From Apostichopus parvimensis (lineage: Eukaryota; Echinodermata; Holothuroidea; Aspidochirotida; Stichopodidae), in NCBI GenBank assembly GCA_000934455.1, contig KN886990.1, positions 1 through 20,558 on the forward strand: a DNA stretch of 20,558 nt, given 5' to 3'. The notes below the pieces were generated by a model. It was not told the origin of the DNA. It was given only the letters and a program-made list of their open reading frames with translations, and ran no database searches. Of the stretch, positions 9,669 through 19,175 are shown piece after piece; the first letter of the stretch is position 1; each line of letters begins with the position of its first letter. The position numbers and the translations under genes were made by a program.

Positions 9669-10046
9669 CATAGGCGTAGGAGCCCAATTTGATTGAGGGG
9701 GGCTGTAACGACTTGCCCGAAAAATATTACAAAAGTTTTTCGCGTGCTCCGCGCGCATTCAACATGTTAATGTGCATATCATATAGGCATGCGTCGGTTA
9801 TTACATCGCATGCCAATAACATACAATCATTTGCCGTGTTACTACACTTCCATATTGGTTATAACTATTAAGAAAGTCATAACAATAATAATGATGATAA
9901 TAATATCAGTTTAACCATTGAAAAACACATAGCAAATTATATTTTTTTCAGTAGGTGCCCGAAACATTCTCAGCATATTGCCCATATTTCACACAAAAAT
10001 TTGGTTGGGGGCTGCAGCCCCCCCCCCCCCTCCTCCTACGCCTATG
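9669..10046. mobile_element. Nested 378-bp hAT-type MITE
   Basis: The termini are CATAGGCGTAGGAG at 9669 and its exact reverse complement CTCCTACGCCTATG ending at 10046, a 14-bp perfect inverted repeat. Both sides are flanked by the 8-bp TTTACTAC (9661-9668 and 10047-10054). Inside are AATTTGATTGAGGGGGGCTG-like segments near each end and the palindrome GGGGCTGCAGCCCC near 10007-10022. There is no coding capacity. It sits within the outer element 9499-12970 and is therefore younger than it. Confidence 0.85.
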
Positions 10047-11106
10047 TTTACTACCACAAGGCTTCTAACATTCTGGTGAGTGCCATTATGCATATTCAAT
10101 TTGCCAAAAAAATCCTAATGCATTTCCAAAAATGCATTGCTATATTACATTGTGACTTTGTAATAAGCAGAAGCCATTTATAGCCTACTATGAATAATGA
10201 GTATAGTTTTAATTTCCCATAACCTACCCCATCCTTTCGTATTTTGACATATTTTATTTGCTTTCATGCATGTATCGATCGCGTGTGCATGGACTTGGAC
10301 TTTATAATGATTTCACCTCATTTTGTCTGGAAAGAAAACTTGTTCCTTGTTTCCCAATTTGTACATTAGATATTGCAGTGCTAGTTTGCATTTTTTCCTT
10401 GACGGGGGGGGGGGGGCGTTGATGGAGTGATGTGTATACGCAAATAAGATAATACAATAAGAGTTTTAAAGGGTACTAAATATCAGGCTGCATCAGTCCA
10501 ATCGAATTTCTGCAAAGTGCCCTTCGACGTTGGTGCCCCCCCCCCCAGATTAAAAGTGCTTCCGCCAAGGGCGCCGTTTTGTTTTGAAAATTGGTGGGGA
10601 CGTGACTATCTAAGCGGAGCGCGACCATCGGTTCGCGCGGAGCGTACCAGAATTTTTTTTTGACAGATGTACCCCCCAGATTGCCGGAAATTGCTTTTCC
10701 CAGACACAATTATGATCAAAAATGGGTCATTCATTTCAATATTTCACGGTTTAAATGTTTCATGAAAAATAGTAATTAAAAAAATACAAGAATAAGAGTT
10801 ACTGATGATAAATTTATCAAATACAAACATCATAATGAGCCGATATAAAACAAGAAATTAGTCCATCTTCACCTTCCTTCACCGCCCTTTGGGCAGTTGG
10901 GCGTGGGGTCCCATTAATATGAAATGGGGGTGTAGGCGGTTTTACACTATCTAACGCAACGTAGTCGCCAAGAACCTGAAGTATTTTTAAGGGAGGGCCC
11001 GAGGAACATTAGCTTATAGCATGTTCCTCATGGTGAAACATAATTGCACCTATTAGGTGAATTGAGTGTACTGTTAATAATAGGAGAGACTAGTGTAGGT
11101 TCTTAT

Positions 11107-11158
11107 GACCAACTAGACCGGTTTCTGCTCTCAAACTTTATAGGAGGAGCTTCATCAG
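11107..11158 (-). ncRNA. Hammerhead-ribozyme-like motif, probably degenerate
   Basis: The minus strand reads CTGATGA (11152-11158 on plus coordinates), then GCTC...GAGC as a stem II candidate, then GAAA, then ACC...GGT as a stem III candidate ending in the cleavage-type triplet GTC (11107-11109). This is the core order of a hammerhead ribozyme, which Penelope-like elements are known to carry, and it lies about 150 bases past the last protein homology. Against it: the bases next to the core do not form an obvious stem I, and one extra A lies on each side of stem II. Activity is doubtful. Confidence 0.4.
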
Positions 11159-11309
11159 TAGTAGCCTTTGAATATTTTATATTCGACCTGGGCGTCTTGT
11201 TCTCAAAATGCATCTATTTTCTGTGCACGAGTTCTTATGGACTCATATAGTGCAGCTATAAGAGCATCTAAAAGAGCTTCGTGTGAACCTTGGGAGTCAG
11301 CTGATTCTT

Positions 11310-12487
11310 CGTTAGTACGAAACCTTGAATTAACAAGTAAATCTTTGAGATTTTGGGCCCTTTTGTAGGCTAGAATCGGTTCTTTTTGGAAACAGTTTGG
11401 ATAATTCCGCGTGTTGCGAGATTAAGTGCCAATGTTTCAAAAGTGCTTTTTTCAAATGCGTTTGTAAACCCTTTTTGCTTTTTGTTTTATATGATGAAGC
11501 GGATCCATTTTTCTTTTTAGGTCTTTCAATGACTTGAGAAGATCACTTCGTTTAGGGTTTTCTGGAGTTGCTAGGAACTTCAGACCTTTTCCTGGCGCAA
11601 TAAACTCTATATTGGACATGTTTCTGTCTGACAGGTTCTTTACGAACTTTTTTAGTGTTTCTGCTTCTTGTCGAAGACATTGGGCTTTTGAGTGACTACT
11701 TGTAGTCTATAGCTCCCTGTTGGTGGTGCGGAATTTTTCGGAGCTTTTAGTAGCTTTCACTGATCGGACATATTTGCGTTTTTTAGATAACGAGGAAGAG
11801 AGAGAGAAAGTACATTTTGCATGTTGAAGGAGAGGAAGATAGCTCTTTCTGGAAAATTTGGTGACCCTAAAAAGGGCCGTTTTCTATCGAGCGGTCTCCT
11901 ACGTCTACCTTTTGTAAGGTTGCTTTCTGTTGTTTGCCTTTGGTCGGCGCGATACTCTGGATTCCTCCCTTTTCGCTGACTTTTGGAGGATGGTTGTCAG
12001 AAGCCGGTTTGCCTCAGGAGCTTCTATGGTTGACTCTAGGTCGGTCTCGGCTCTTGATTTCTTTTCTAGAAATCTCTCCCGTTGCCTTTTTGCTTGGCGG
12101 GATAACTCTTCTCTCCAGATTCTGCGGAGTGTCCTGCCTGCCCGTTGGAGCACTTGATTCCAAGAATCAGTGAACTCCTCCGAGTGGTTCAGTTGCCCCG
12201 GGAGTCTAGGTGGGTCTCTTTGGACCTTGAGTTGATAGGTGGCGTTTTGATCGCCGTCTATCCGGGAGATTTCTTTTGTGAGAGTGATGAGCCATGACTG
12301 GAGCTCCTTCAGCGCATCTGCGTGGCTTCTGACCTTCTTGTAGCTTTCCTCTTTCAAGTGGATCCTGTTTTCCTTCCTTAGTTTTGATAGGAGATCTTTG
12401 CCCACACGGTATATGTTCTTCTTCTTCAGAGAAGGAGGAGTCTTTGTTGACTGGTGAGGCAGGAATATCAGGAATCAGTGAGTCCAT
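11310..12487 (-). pseudogene. Penelope-like element protein, RT core deleted
   Basis: Penelope-like elements carry an RT related to telomerase. On the minus strand the fossil starts MDSLIPDIPASPVNKDSSFS (ATG 12485-12487), changes frame near 12405 and runs on for 166 codons as a highly charged, probably helical region (KVRSHADALKELQSWL, WNQVLQRAGRTLRRIWREEL, QAKRQRERFLEKK) to 11905. After another frame change comes a 70-codon open segment with RQEAETLKKFV, KNLSDRNMSNIEF, PGKGLKFLATPENPKRSDLL and LKDLKRKM, as at the start of Penelope-like RT domains. A block LKHWHLISQHAELSKLF (11440-11388) with ILAYKRAQNLKDLLVNSRF (11380-11320) then matches the post-palm end. The several hundred residues expected between, including the YxDD motif, are missing at about 11430-11455. 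No GIY-YIG domain was recognised. Confidence 0.68.
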
Positions 12488-12868
12488 GACTGGTTATGCC
12501 TTTTAGCAGAAAACCCTTGAGCTTAAGTCCATTTTTACGGACGTTGTTCAGTTTGGAAAAGGACAGCGACGTTTGAGTTCGATCTCTCCTACACTGTGTC
12601 AATGGGCTGAAGTCAGCAACGCAATTTCAACAAAGGCTGGTGTTGTTTTTGGCTGCTGGAGACATGGTTGAAGTTAGCACCACCGGGTAGCATACATCAA
12701 TGAAACAAGGAACTTGTAAGGCTGCCAATTAACGTATCAGACTTGTTTCCATCTTTTGCATTCGCTCATTCATTAGTTTTGTTGCTTATTTTGATAACGA
12801 TCTTTACGACTAACGCGGTATAGCAGGATATCATGGATAGTCGGACTTCCAAAATTCACTCAAAAGAT

Positions 12869-12898
12869 GGTGGGGACATGGTATACCATGTCCCCACC
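12869..12898. repeat. Perfect 30-bp palindrome
   Basis: GGTGGGGACATGGT is followed by AT and then by its exact reverse complement, ACCATGTCCCCACC. It lies in the right subterminal region of the inner hAT element, where hairpins or transposase-binding repeats are common. A second palindrome, GGGGACGCGTCCCC, follows at 12914-12927. Confidence 0.9.
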
Positions 12899-12978
12899 TC
12901 TGAAATTTTTGGTGGGGACGCGTCCCCGTGTCCCTGCGGGAAACGGCGCCCCTGGCTTCCGCCGCCCTTGGTATAGTA

Positions 12979-14733
12979 CGTAAAAGGTAATGAGGTCAGT
13001 GAATTCAAACTTGGTGGGTATTGTAGATGTGATGTGTCTCCAGAGTAATTAAATCATAGTGGTCGATTATAGTGATTTATTAATCAAACGGAATATTCTC
13101 ATTGATATTTATTGTCATACAATAAGCATGGAATATATTTAATTTACACTTGAAAGCCGCTGTAGCTGCCCCGTTGTTTCTCCCGTTTCACGCTGAATTA
13201 CGAAAGACAAAATAAGTTAAGAAATTGTTTTTAATTTGATCTCAATTTAATGCTATCACAAAAATGAGATTTCATACACTACAGATGTTCATTTCTAGAC
13301 GCCAAGTGTACGGCACGAATATAGGAGGAACTTACTTGCAAACTTCTGATGTTCACTTGTGGTCAATGTTCGAAGCAATTCGGAATTAACAGTAATAAAA
13401 TTATTTTGCTATTTTGTTGATTTAACCAAATACAACATATCATTTGATGTCCCCGAAAAGTAATCTCTCTCAACTTTCCAATGGAGAGCTTTCTCCAACC
13501 AAGGAGTCTTGCTAGGTCTGTACTCTAATCTAAAGTTTTGAAGCGGTTATTTGTAGGCTTCGTCGCCTACCCACATCAGGGCAAGATCCATATTCTGAAC
13601 CCTGTAACGTCCGACCGTCGCTACAGGGAGTCCCGTCCCATAACATTAAATCATATCTTAAACAACTGTCATGTACATTGCCTATTAGTTAAAAGAGGGA
13701 TTTGAAAGGCTTCCTGAACACCAATGCTCAGTATCAGTGTCAAATTGCAAAACCATTCTTTAAGCCCCCTGGAAAGAAATCACTTTCCTAACTTTCCTGC
13801 GGGAAATCAAACTAAGGCATAGTATGGCCGATACCATACAAATAGATCGCCTTCATAAGGTTTCTGCTGTACCGGGCCCTTCACTCTAAATTAATTTAAC
13901 TGTTATGTTACTTGTAAATTAGTAACTAGTAACTAATATGAACAGTTTAAGACTTGTAAATTTAACAATTAGTATTTACCCCATTATATGAATAATTACA
14001 AATATGATCGTGCACATGTCTGTATGTAAATGAAAACTTAGTAGTTGAAGTCACTTTATTTCGTGAACTATGATCCTTGCAGATAAACCATGCAGATTTA
14101 CATGTCAACTCAAAATGCAACACTCGATTACCTAATGACCCAACGGAAGTCTCGATATATCGTTGACTTTAGTAAGTCTGTACATATCATGATTACAAAT
14201 GGGTTTAAAGTTAGATGTATGCGAGCAGACACGAATAACTATTCCTGTAAAAAAAAACATCTTAGTGTAAAATGACATAACAGTGTAATAACTGCAGCGG
14301 CTGTATGATCCTAAAGAAGACAATATTCAAGAACTATACAAACCAAGCACGAGTTTGTTTATCATATTTCTCGTACAAATAAAGATTGTTTTTGAAACGA
14401 ACTTTTTAAATTATTTATATCAGCGATGGAATTATAACTATCAAGGTTTCGAACAAAAAGTTAGCCCGCACTTTTCCATGTGAAATATTCATGTCACACG
14501 TATCACGTATTCACCGCTCATTTCCGACATAAGATTATGGATCATAAATATTCAATGACGTTTGCCGAAGTATGTAAATCTTCAAAGCTCAAAGTATTAC
14601 CATTAGTTATGTCTGCACGGCTCCGTTCTAGGCAGAGAGCTGTCTCAAAATACATCTTGGAGTGGAACGTCCGTTGAGTGACGTACATGACTTCTATCGC
14701 AGTGCTATTATCACATAACGATAAGTGGAATTT
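12979..14733. other. Unassigned AT-rich stretch with two small hairpins
   Basis: No recognisable coding frame. Short stems occur at 13553-13570 (GTAGGC/GCCTAC) and 13600-13628 (CCCTGTA/TACAGGG). Neither is part of a tRNA-like fold that I can draw, and no A or B box was found. Short TAGTAACTA duplications lie near 13920-13935. Confidence 0.3.
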
Positions 14734-14896
14734 AAAGGAGAAATAAACCCCGGGGTTTTCAATGAGCAGAGACTAATACTCTTACACCCTCTTTGAAATA
14801 ACTAGTCAAAAATTCCTTTCCCCGAATTGCCAGGAATTTTTAATATTTTTTCAAACCTCCGTATTGGCGGCCATTGTAACAACGGCGTTTCAAAAC

Positions 14897-14904
14897 TGAC
14901 GTCA
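14897..14904 (+). promoter_or_regulatory. Perfect CRE upstream of THAP fragment
   Basis: TGACGTCA lies 88 bases before the ATG of the THAP-like frame. GGCGGCCATTG, a YY1-like word, precedes it at about 14867. The pair looks like the 5' region of a transposon gene; function is inference. Confidence 0.4.
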
Positions 14905-14991
14905 GCGACCCACATCGTAATTTAAATAATTACCCTCTCTGCATATGAACTGTACACTTGCTCTCGGAGATTGTTCGGAAGTTGTTGCAAA

Positions 14992-15186
14992 ATGCCGGAG
15001 TGCCAAGCATTTGGTTGTGTAAACAAGAGAAGAGAAGAATGAGCAGGAAAGTGGAAACGATATTATATTATTCCTGACGGGACAAGGTTTCCAGAGAAAA
15101 GAGAACTTACAAAAGGCACAAAAGCACCAGGCTTGCCCCTCCGTCACAGAACTGTTACTACTGTTGGAAGTACTAGCATCATATAG
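14992..15186 (+). pseudogene. THAP-domain fragment with early stop
   Basis: The ATG at 14992 opens MPECQAFGCVNKRREE and meets TGA at codon 17 (15040-15042). The frame then continues KWKRYYIIPDGTRFPEKREL up to TAG at 15184-15186. MPxCxAxGCxN with the CX4C pair is the start of the zinc-coordinating THAP DNA-binding domain. Here the later CxxH half is not readable, so only the N-terminal half remains. THAP domains occur in host factors and in P- and Kolobok-type transposases. TTAA followed by AGGAGAAATAAACC near 14735 resembles the 5' end of a TTAA-targeting element, which favours a transposon origin but is not proven. Confidence 0.6.
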
Positions 15187-15347
15187 TAACTGCCAGTGTC
15201 GGTCACAAATGCGATCTGTTTAGCTAGCTCTACGTCTCGTTGTCTCAGTTCCTCCACTGTGTATTCAGGCTTGATTTGAAAGCAGTCAAGTCCAAATGCA
15301 TCCATCTGGGCAAAGACAATGTCCGAGGTCGGACAATGTATCGCTCC
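15144..15347 (-). other. Short unexplained open frame opposite the THAP region
   Basis: A minus-strand frame of about 67 codons without stops (ATG possible at 15303-15305) reads MDAFGLDCFQIKPEYTVEEL and then RQRDVELAKQIAFVTD, ending in TGA at 15144-15146. The acidic/basic heptad-like composition looks more protein-like than the other short frames nearby. I do not recognise it, and it could be a chance frame or an exon of a decayed gene. Confidence 0.25.
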
Positions 15348-15716
15348 TTACGTTTTGATGACATTGAGACCAGTCGACTCTCAGACTGGTTCAAGCCTCT
15401 CGATTTGTAATAAACGTTAGCGCTAAAAGTTACCATAATGTATGTAGGCCTATGTGTTAAAACTGCGTAAGTTACATTATAATTCTATCAAGCACTTGTG
15501 TCTCTTTTCATAAATAACTGATAGCCTATCGGATTACCATTGGTAGTTATTATATTTAATATATATTCTGTATATTTTATTCCGTTACGTCTGGAAGTAC
15601 TTAGTTTCCTTCATGAAATAAATACTTCCTGTCGGCTTTTTTCGCGGAAGAAATTCCCAGCGGACCATAATGCAGAAACGCAAAACCAGTCACATACATA
15701 TTTTAGTTATAAGAAT

Positions 15717-16388
15717 CAGCAGCGTAACGATGAGTCTGGGGGCCCCTGGGTCCAGGAAAGGAAGGGCCCCCCTGGCTGCTGCGGAGAATAAACCGATGTG
15801 CGCGCAGCGCACATCACGAGCGCGGAGCGCGAAGTCCCAAAGGCGTGGGTCCAGGGCCCGCCTTAGGGGCCGTGGAAGCTCTGGGGTTCTACAAGCTCTC
15901 TGGTGCAATCTAAGCCGTATATGGAACATTTCGTGGTGATTTTATCGACTGAGATTTTGGGGAAAATCTGCGTTCATAGACACATTTTTGGTCCGCCTTG
16001 TCTGTCATACTGGGAACATGAAAAAATGTGTTGCAAAGCTAGAATACACTGTGACTGGAAGTGTAATAAATACGACCACAGCCGATAACAGCTTTGAGTA
16101 GGTACTAAGGTCACAGTCATTCAGTCAGTCAGTCAGTCGTGCGGAAAGAAGGATACGAGATTTGCAGTTGCAGGGGCATATGATTTATGACGAACGTATT
16201 CACGCACAGAAAAATATGTCCATTGTCTCGTTTATAGTTTCTTTTCCAACGAAAACGTGCCGTTTGAAAAAAAAAGAAAAAAAAAAGGTACCCCTCTTCT
16301 AAGTTCTGTACATCAGTGCAGCGGGGGCCCCCTTTGGTCGGGGGCCCCTGGGTTTGCCCCGTCCGAGCCCATAGGCGTTACGCCGCTG
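15717..16388. mobile_element. 672-bp hAT-type non-autonomous element
   Basis: The left end is CAGCAGCGTAACGATGAG at 15717. The right end is CATAGGCGTTACGCCGCTG ending at 16388. The terminal repeats CAGCRGCGTAACG are inverted with one mismatch over 13 bp. The 8-bp ATAAGAAT flanks both sides exactly (15709-15716 and 16389-16396). Subterminal GGGGGCCCCTGGG blocks occur at both ends. A palindrome ATGTGCGC-GCA-GCGCACAT (15796-15814) and GCGCGGAGCGC (15820-15830) lie in the left half, and a CAGT microsatellite in the right half. No transposase frame is visible. Confidence 0.88.
16122..16138 (+). repeat. CAGT microsatellite
   Basis: Just over four tandem CAGT units, inside the 15717-16388 element. 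Confidence 0.8.
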
Positions 16389-16576
16389 ATAAGAATACTG
16401 TATAAGTATACGAAATGCATTGCATCAAATATAAGGAAAAGAAGTTATATGTGAAAGACCGTGTACGATATGCGAAGCCAAATCTGAATACTATATACAG
16501 CAGATTATGTATCCTGCGGAGTTTGAGAGACTCCACATAGAGAAAGTTTCGATGAAGAGTAATTTGAAAATGGAAT

Positions 16577-16742
16577 CAGGCACTTAGCCAGGCGTTTGCG
16601 CATGGGCACGTGCTCCCCCCTTGCAGACAACCATGCACCCACCCCATCTGTGTCACATCACTGTGTGTACACTTTCACAAGTTACAGGACACTAGAAAGT
16701 TGTGCCTCTCTTAAATTGTTGGTGCACCTGGCTACGGGGCTG
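16577..16742. mobile_element. 166-bp hAT-type MITE
   Basis: The left end is CAGGCACTTAGCCAGGCG and the right end is CACCTGGCTACGGGGCTG. As inverted repeats they share CAG and AGCCAGG around a diverged centre. Flanks are AATGGAAT (16569-16576) and AATGGAAG (16743-16750), an 8-bp duplication with one mismatch. The interior has the hAT-like GGGCACGTGCTCCCCCC block. There is no coding capacity. Confidence 0.65.
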
Positions 16743-16750
16743 AATGGAAG

Positions 16751-17799
16751 TTTCAGGTACATTTACTACCATCTAGTTTACTGTCTCCATTCTTAGACGT
16801 ATGCACAGAACAGCCATTGACAAAGTTATGACTTGTCATATAGTATCGCACGAAAAGAAATGAAGAAGATAAACACTGAAGACTCGACCTAGATAGAGAG
16901 TTGCTTCTTTCAACCCATTGAATGGTATAATATAGACGGGTCTAGCCTATAGAAACAAACACCCATTAGATCATTCTTAAACTCTGTTTTTTGAGCCTAC
17001 GCTCAATTTATGGTGCACCGTCAATGAGGATTAAGACGGTGTTGGTTGGAAGGTTGCGATATGTCATTGTGATACACGACAGAAACCAGCAGGAAAGGTG
17101 CATTTAGGTTTACGCGGGAAAATGTAATCACAACAGAAGAAGCTGCAACAGGACACGATGTGTTTCTCTTAACAAATATTTTTCCCTTGACAAACATACA
17201 ATATATCTCCAATCATGGCATTATAACTTCTGTTCTGGACTTTTCCTCCGGCAGCATTTATTACTGTCCTTATATAGTTGAGTATATAGGTTTGGCTTCT
17301 AAGGGGCAGCATAGTGATAATTAGCTTGGTCGAGTTTCTCTTCTCACATGCTATTATCATCTACGTAAAGGAAAGACAAACTCTTTGCACCAAACTCCAT
17401 TTCTTTGCACTCTTTCCTGAAAAACATGAATGTTCGAAAATTAGACCGAATGACTGCTACTGACAAGCTAGTAGAAATGGACCGAATGTTGGCAGGCTGT
17501 TAGATACCTGTTCGAGAAATGGCTTTGGCAATATTTCTTCAAGTAGATGGATGATGTTGGTCTGCACAGACAGTCATACACCTCAGATAGTCGCATTGCC
17601 TAAAGCCTACCCTACCTTTGCCAGAATGAGACTCAATTTACCATGTTTAATTGATTTGTGTCTTAACTACGCCAGCGTCTCGATTATTCTCAGCCAGCCA
17701 TGAAGGTTGGTACTAACTCATGGATGTTTTCGTACGTACAAGAGTGGTGCATGAAACGCGGCTGGTTGTAATGTACAGACCATTTGACCTGAAATAGTT
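16751..17799. other. Unassigned stretch
   Basis: Two overlapping minus-strand frames of 63 codons (17021-17212 and 17169-17360) show no domain. I see no repeat boundary or RNA gene. Confidence 0.3.
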
Positions 17800-18036
17800 T
17801 CACAATGGAAAGGAGTTTGGGAAATTGTCCAACTTATCTATGTCAGAAGAGGCTGTTTTACTGTTCTTGACTCCTAGGAATCCTTTAAAAAGTTGTTCTG
17901 ATTTGGTAATACGGTACCAGGCAACTTCTGGAGTCCAGTTCTGCAGTGTCTTGGGATGATCGTAACGGGTGTATGCTATGGACACTTTGTCAGACAATGT
18001 TGAAGAGATATACGGACACAAAACGTCTGATGTAGA
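17800..18036 (-). CDS. Unrecognised open frame, possible exon
   Basis: A minus-strand frame of about 80 codons without stops includes DKVSIAYTRYDHPKTLQNWT and PEVAWYRITKSEQLFKGFLG, ending in a stop at 17800-17802. It has no ATG at its start, and the listed beginning is a TTG, so if coding it would be an internal exon. AG dinucleotides lie upstream, and no clear donor was chosen. The composition is less biased than in neighbouring frames, but I recognise no family. It could equally be chance or transposon debris. Confidence 0.2.
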   Translation of the reverse strand, partial: STSDVLCPYISSTLSDKVSIAYTRYDHPKTLQNWTPEVAWYRITKSEQLFKGFLGVKNSKTASSDIDKLDNFPNSFPL

Positions 18037-19050
18037 CTCTTTTAACTACATGGAAATCATAACGACACTTAAAAGTTGTACAGTAGTTTATTGTTAAATG
18101 TTTACTTGTTTTTTGTTGTTGTCACGTGTAGGGATTTAAAAATTGGATTACTTACAAATGATGTAAGTGATCATCTATGTATAAGGTTTCAGTGTAATTG
18201 ATTAAATCATACATAGAAATATGAGGTTACATTTATCAGCCTGAAGAAAGATGAGTTAGTCTTTACATTGCTTCAGGAAAAGTGAAAGCAAGAACGATGA
18301 GAAATTGTGCACATAGCTGATTTATTGCATGATCGAACTTTATTATGCTTATGTTTTATTTAAACATAAATTGCCAGGAAAGAAGAGAATATATAAACGC
18401 TATGCAAAAAGTAGGGGCTAGAAGTTACACACACAGCAGTGGTCTAATTCTTCCCCGGTTGAATGCCCCCCCCCCCCCACAAATGACGATGGGAGGTGGG
18501 CATAATGAACTCAAAGAGGTCGTTAGAGTATTTTGAGTGTGAAAACAATGACCTTTCGTTCCAATGATTCTTATGACCTCTGAGTGTGGTCAGTGAAATC
18601 ACTTTTTAATGGTCAATGTTCCTGTGTAAGAAAATATTTAGAATGGTAATTATTTAACGCTTACTACCTGATAAACAGTCAGATGAAAATGAAAAATCTG
18701 CAAAGGTGTCAACAAGATTGGAAAGTAGTGCACACTTTCAGAACAATGTATGAATCTCATTAGCATGACAAAGTTGAGTTTCATTTTATAATAAAACGAA
18801 AACCACAATGCTGAAAACTTTCAAATTTGCATTTAAAAGGGACTAATAATGGGGAAATGTCTAATTAATGTTTTTCAACCTCCACCAAGAATGCCAGGAG
18901 TTTTTTCAGGTCATCTGAGGAATCATGTACCTTGCATGTATGCAAACTTTGTCCTAATTATGGTTGTTCAGAGAGAAAGCTTTTTAAGTTAAAAAATAAA
19001 TAAAAATAACACTAAGTCCCGCCGCCCACCATGCATATTAATTAATGTCA
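18022..19050. other. Unassigned stretch with poly-C run
   Basis: A run of about 15 C lies at 18465-18479. Just before it, CAGTGGTCTAATTCTTCCCC (18437) resembles a hAT left end, but no partner with an 8-bp duplication was found. Nothing else is identified. Confidence 0.3.
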
Positions 19051-19063
19051 ACACTGTTAAAAG

Positions 19064-19175
19064 CAGAGGGAGAGAGAAAAGTGGAGAAAAGGGGAAAGAG
19101 GGAGAAAACAAATGAGAGAGAATAAGAGGGACCATGAGCGGGGAAGATGTGGAGAACAACGTAGAGAGATCTCAC
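19064..19175 (+). repeat. Polypurine (GA-rich) tract
   Basis: About 110 bases, almost all purine on the plus strand (repeated GAGAGA, GGGAAAG, GGAGAAA words). It could be a decayed GA microsatellite. Triplex or GAGA-factor-like roles are only possibilities. Confidence 0.6.

Larger units (their letters stand above)
10566..12954. mobile_element. Inner hAT-type element nested near the outer right end
   Basis: The termini are CAAGGGCGCCGTTT at 10566 and AAACGGCGCCCCTG ending at 12954, inverted with one mismatch over 14 bp. The 8-bp GCTTCCGC is duplicated exactly on both sides (10558-10565 and 12955-12962). The insertion point is 8 bp from the outer element's right end, and removing it restores the outer terminal repeat. 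Subterminal palindromes at 12869-12898 and 12914-12927, and GC-rich words (GCGGAGCGCG, CGCGGAGCG) near 10612-10648, are typical of hAT ends. No transposase was recognised. Much of the interior is a Penelope-like remnant on the minus strand. Confidence 0.87.
9499..12970. mobile_element. Outer hAT-type element, interrupted by two later insertions
   Basis: The left end reads CAAGGGCGGCGGAACC from 9499. The right end reads CCGCCGCCCTTG up to 12970, completed by TTCC across the inner insertion. The 14-bp terminal inverted repeat CAAGGGCGGCGGAA is perfect. The 8-bp sequence GTATAGTA flanks both sides (9491-9498 and 12971-12978), matching the 8-bp target duplications of hAT elements. Without its two guests it would be about 0.7 kb. 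Subterminal runs of G and C (9514-9549 and about 10401-10547) and no transposase frame indicate a non-autonomous element. A GC-rich subterminal segment pairs poly-G with poly-C blocks. Confidence 0.85.

Noticed and set aside
9658..10056. A 13-bp duplication ATGTTTACTACCA around the 378-bp element, suggesting a SINE
   Set aside because: Part of the apparent duplication is explained by the symmetric CA/TG ends of the 14-bp terminal repeat, leaving an 8-bp duplication typical of hAT.
10476..10709. Minus-strand open frame of 77 codons
   Set aside because: It crosses the boundary at 10566 between the outer and inner hAT elements, so it is a chance frame in GC-rich subterminal DNA.
11930..12173. 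Two plus-strand open frames of 75 and 79 codons
   Set aside because: Antisense shadows of the charged N-terminal part of the Penelope-like pseudogene.
13553..13628. Two adjacent stems as a small RNA or tRNA-like structure
   Set aside because: Stems of 6 and 7 bp are too short and no RNA-family features are visible.
14902..15147. Minus-strand open frame of 81 codons
   Set aside because: Antisense to the THAP fragment and without any domain of its own.
15540..15939. Overlapping frames on both strands around 15540-15939
   Set aside because: They run across the left end of the 15717-16388 element and through its palindromes; composition driven by GC-rich repeats.
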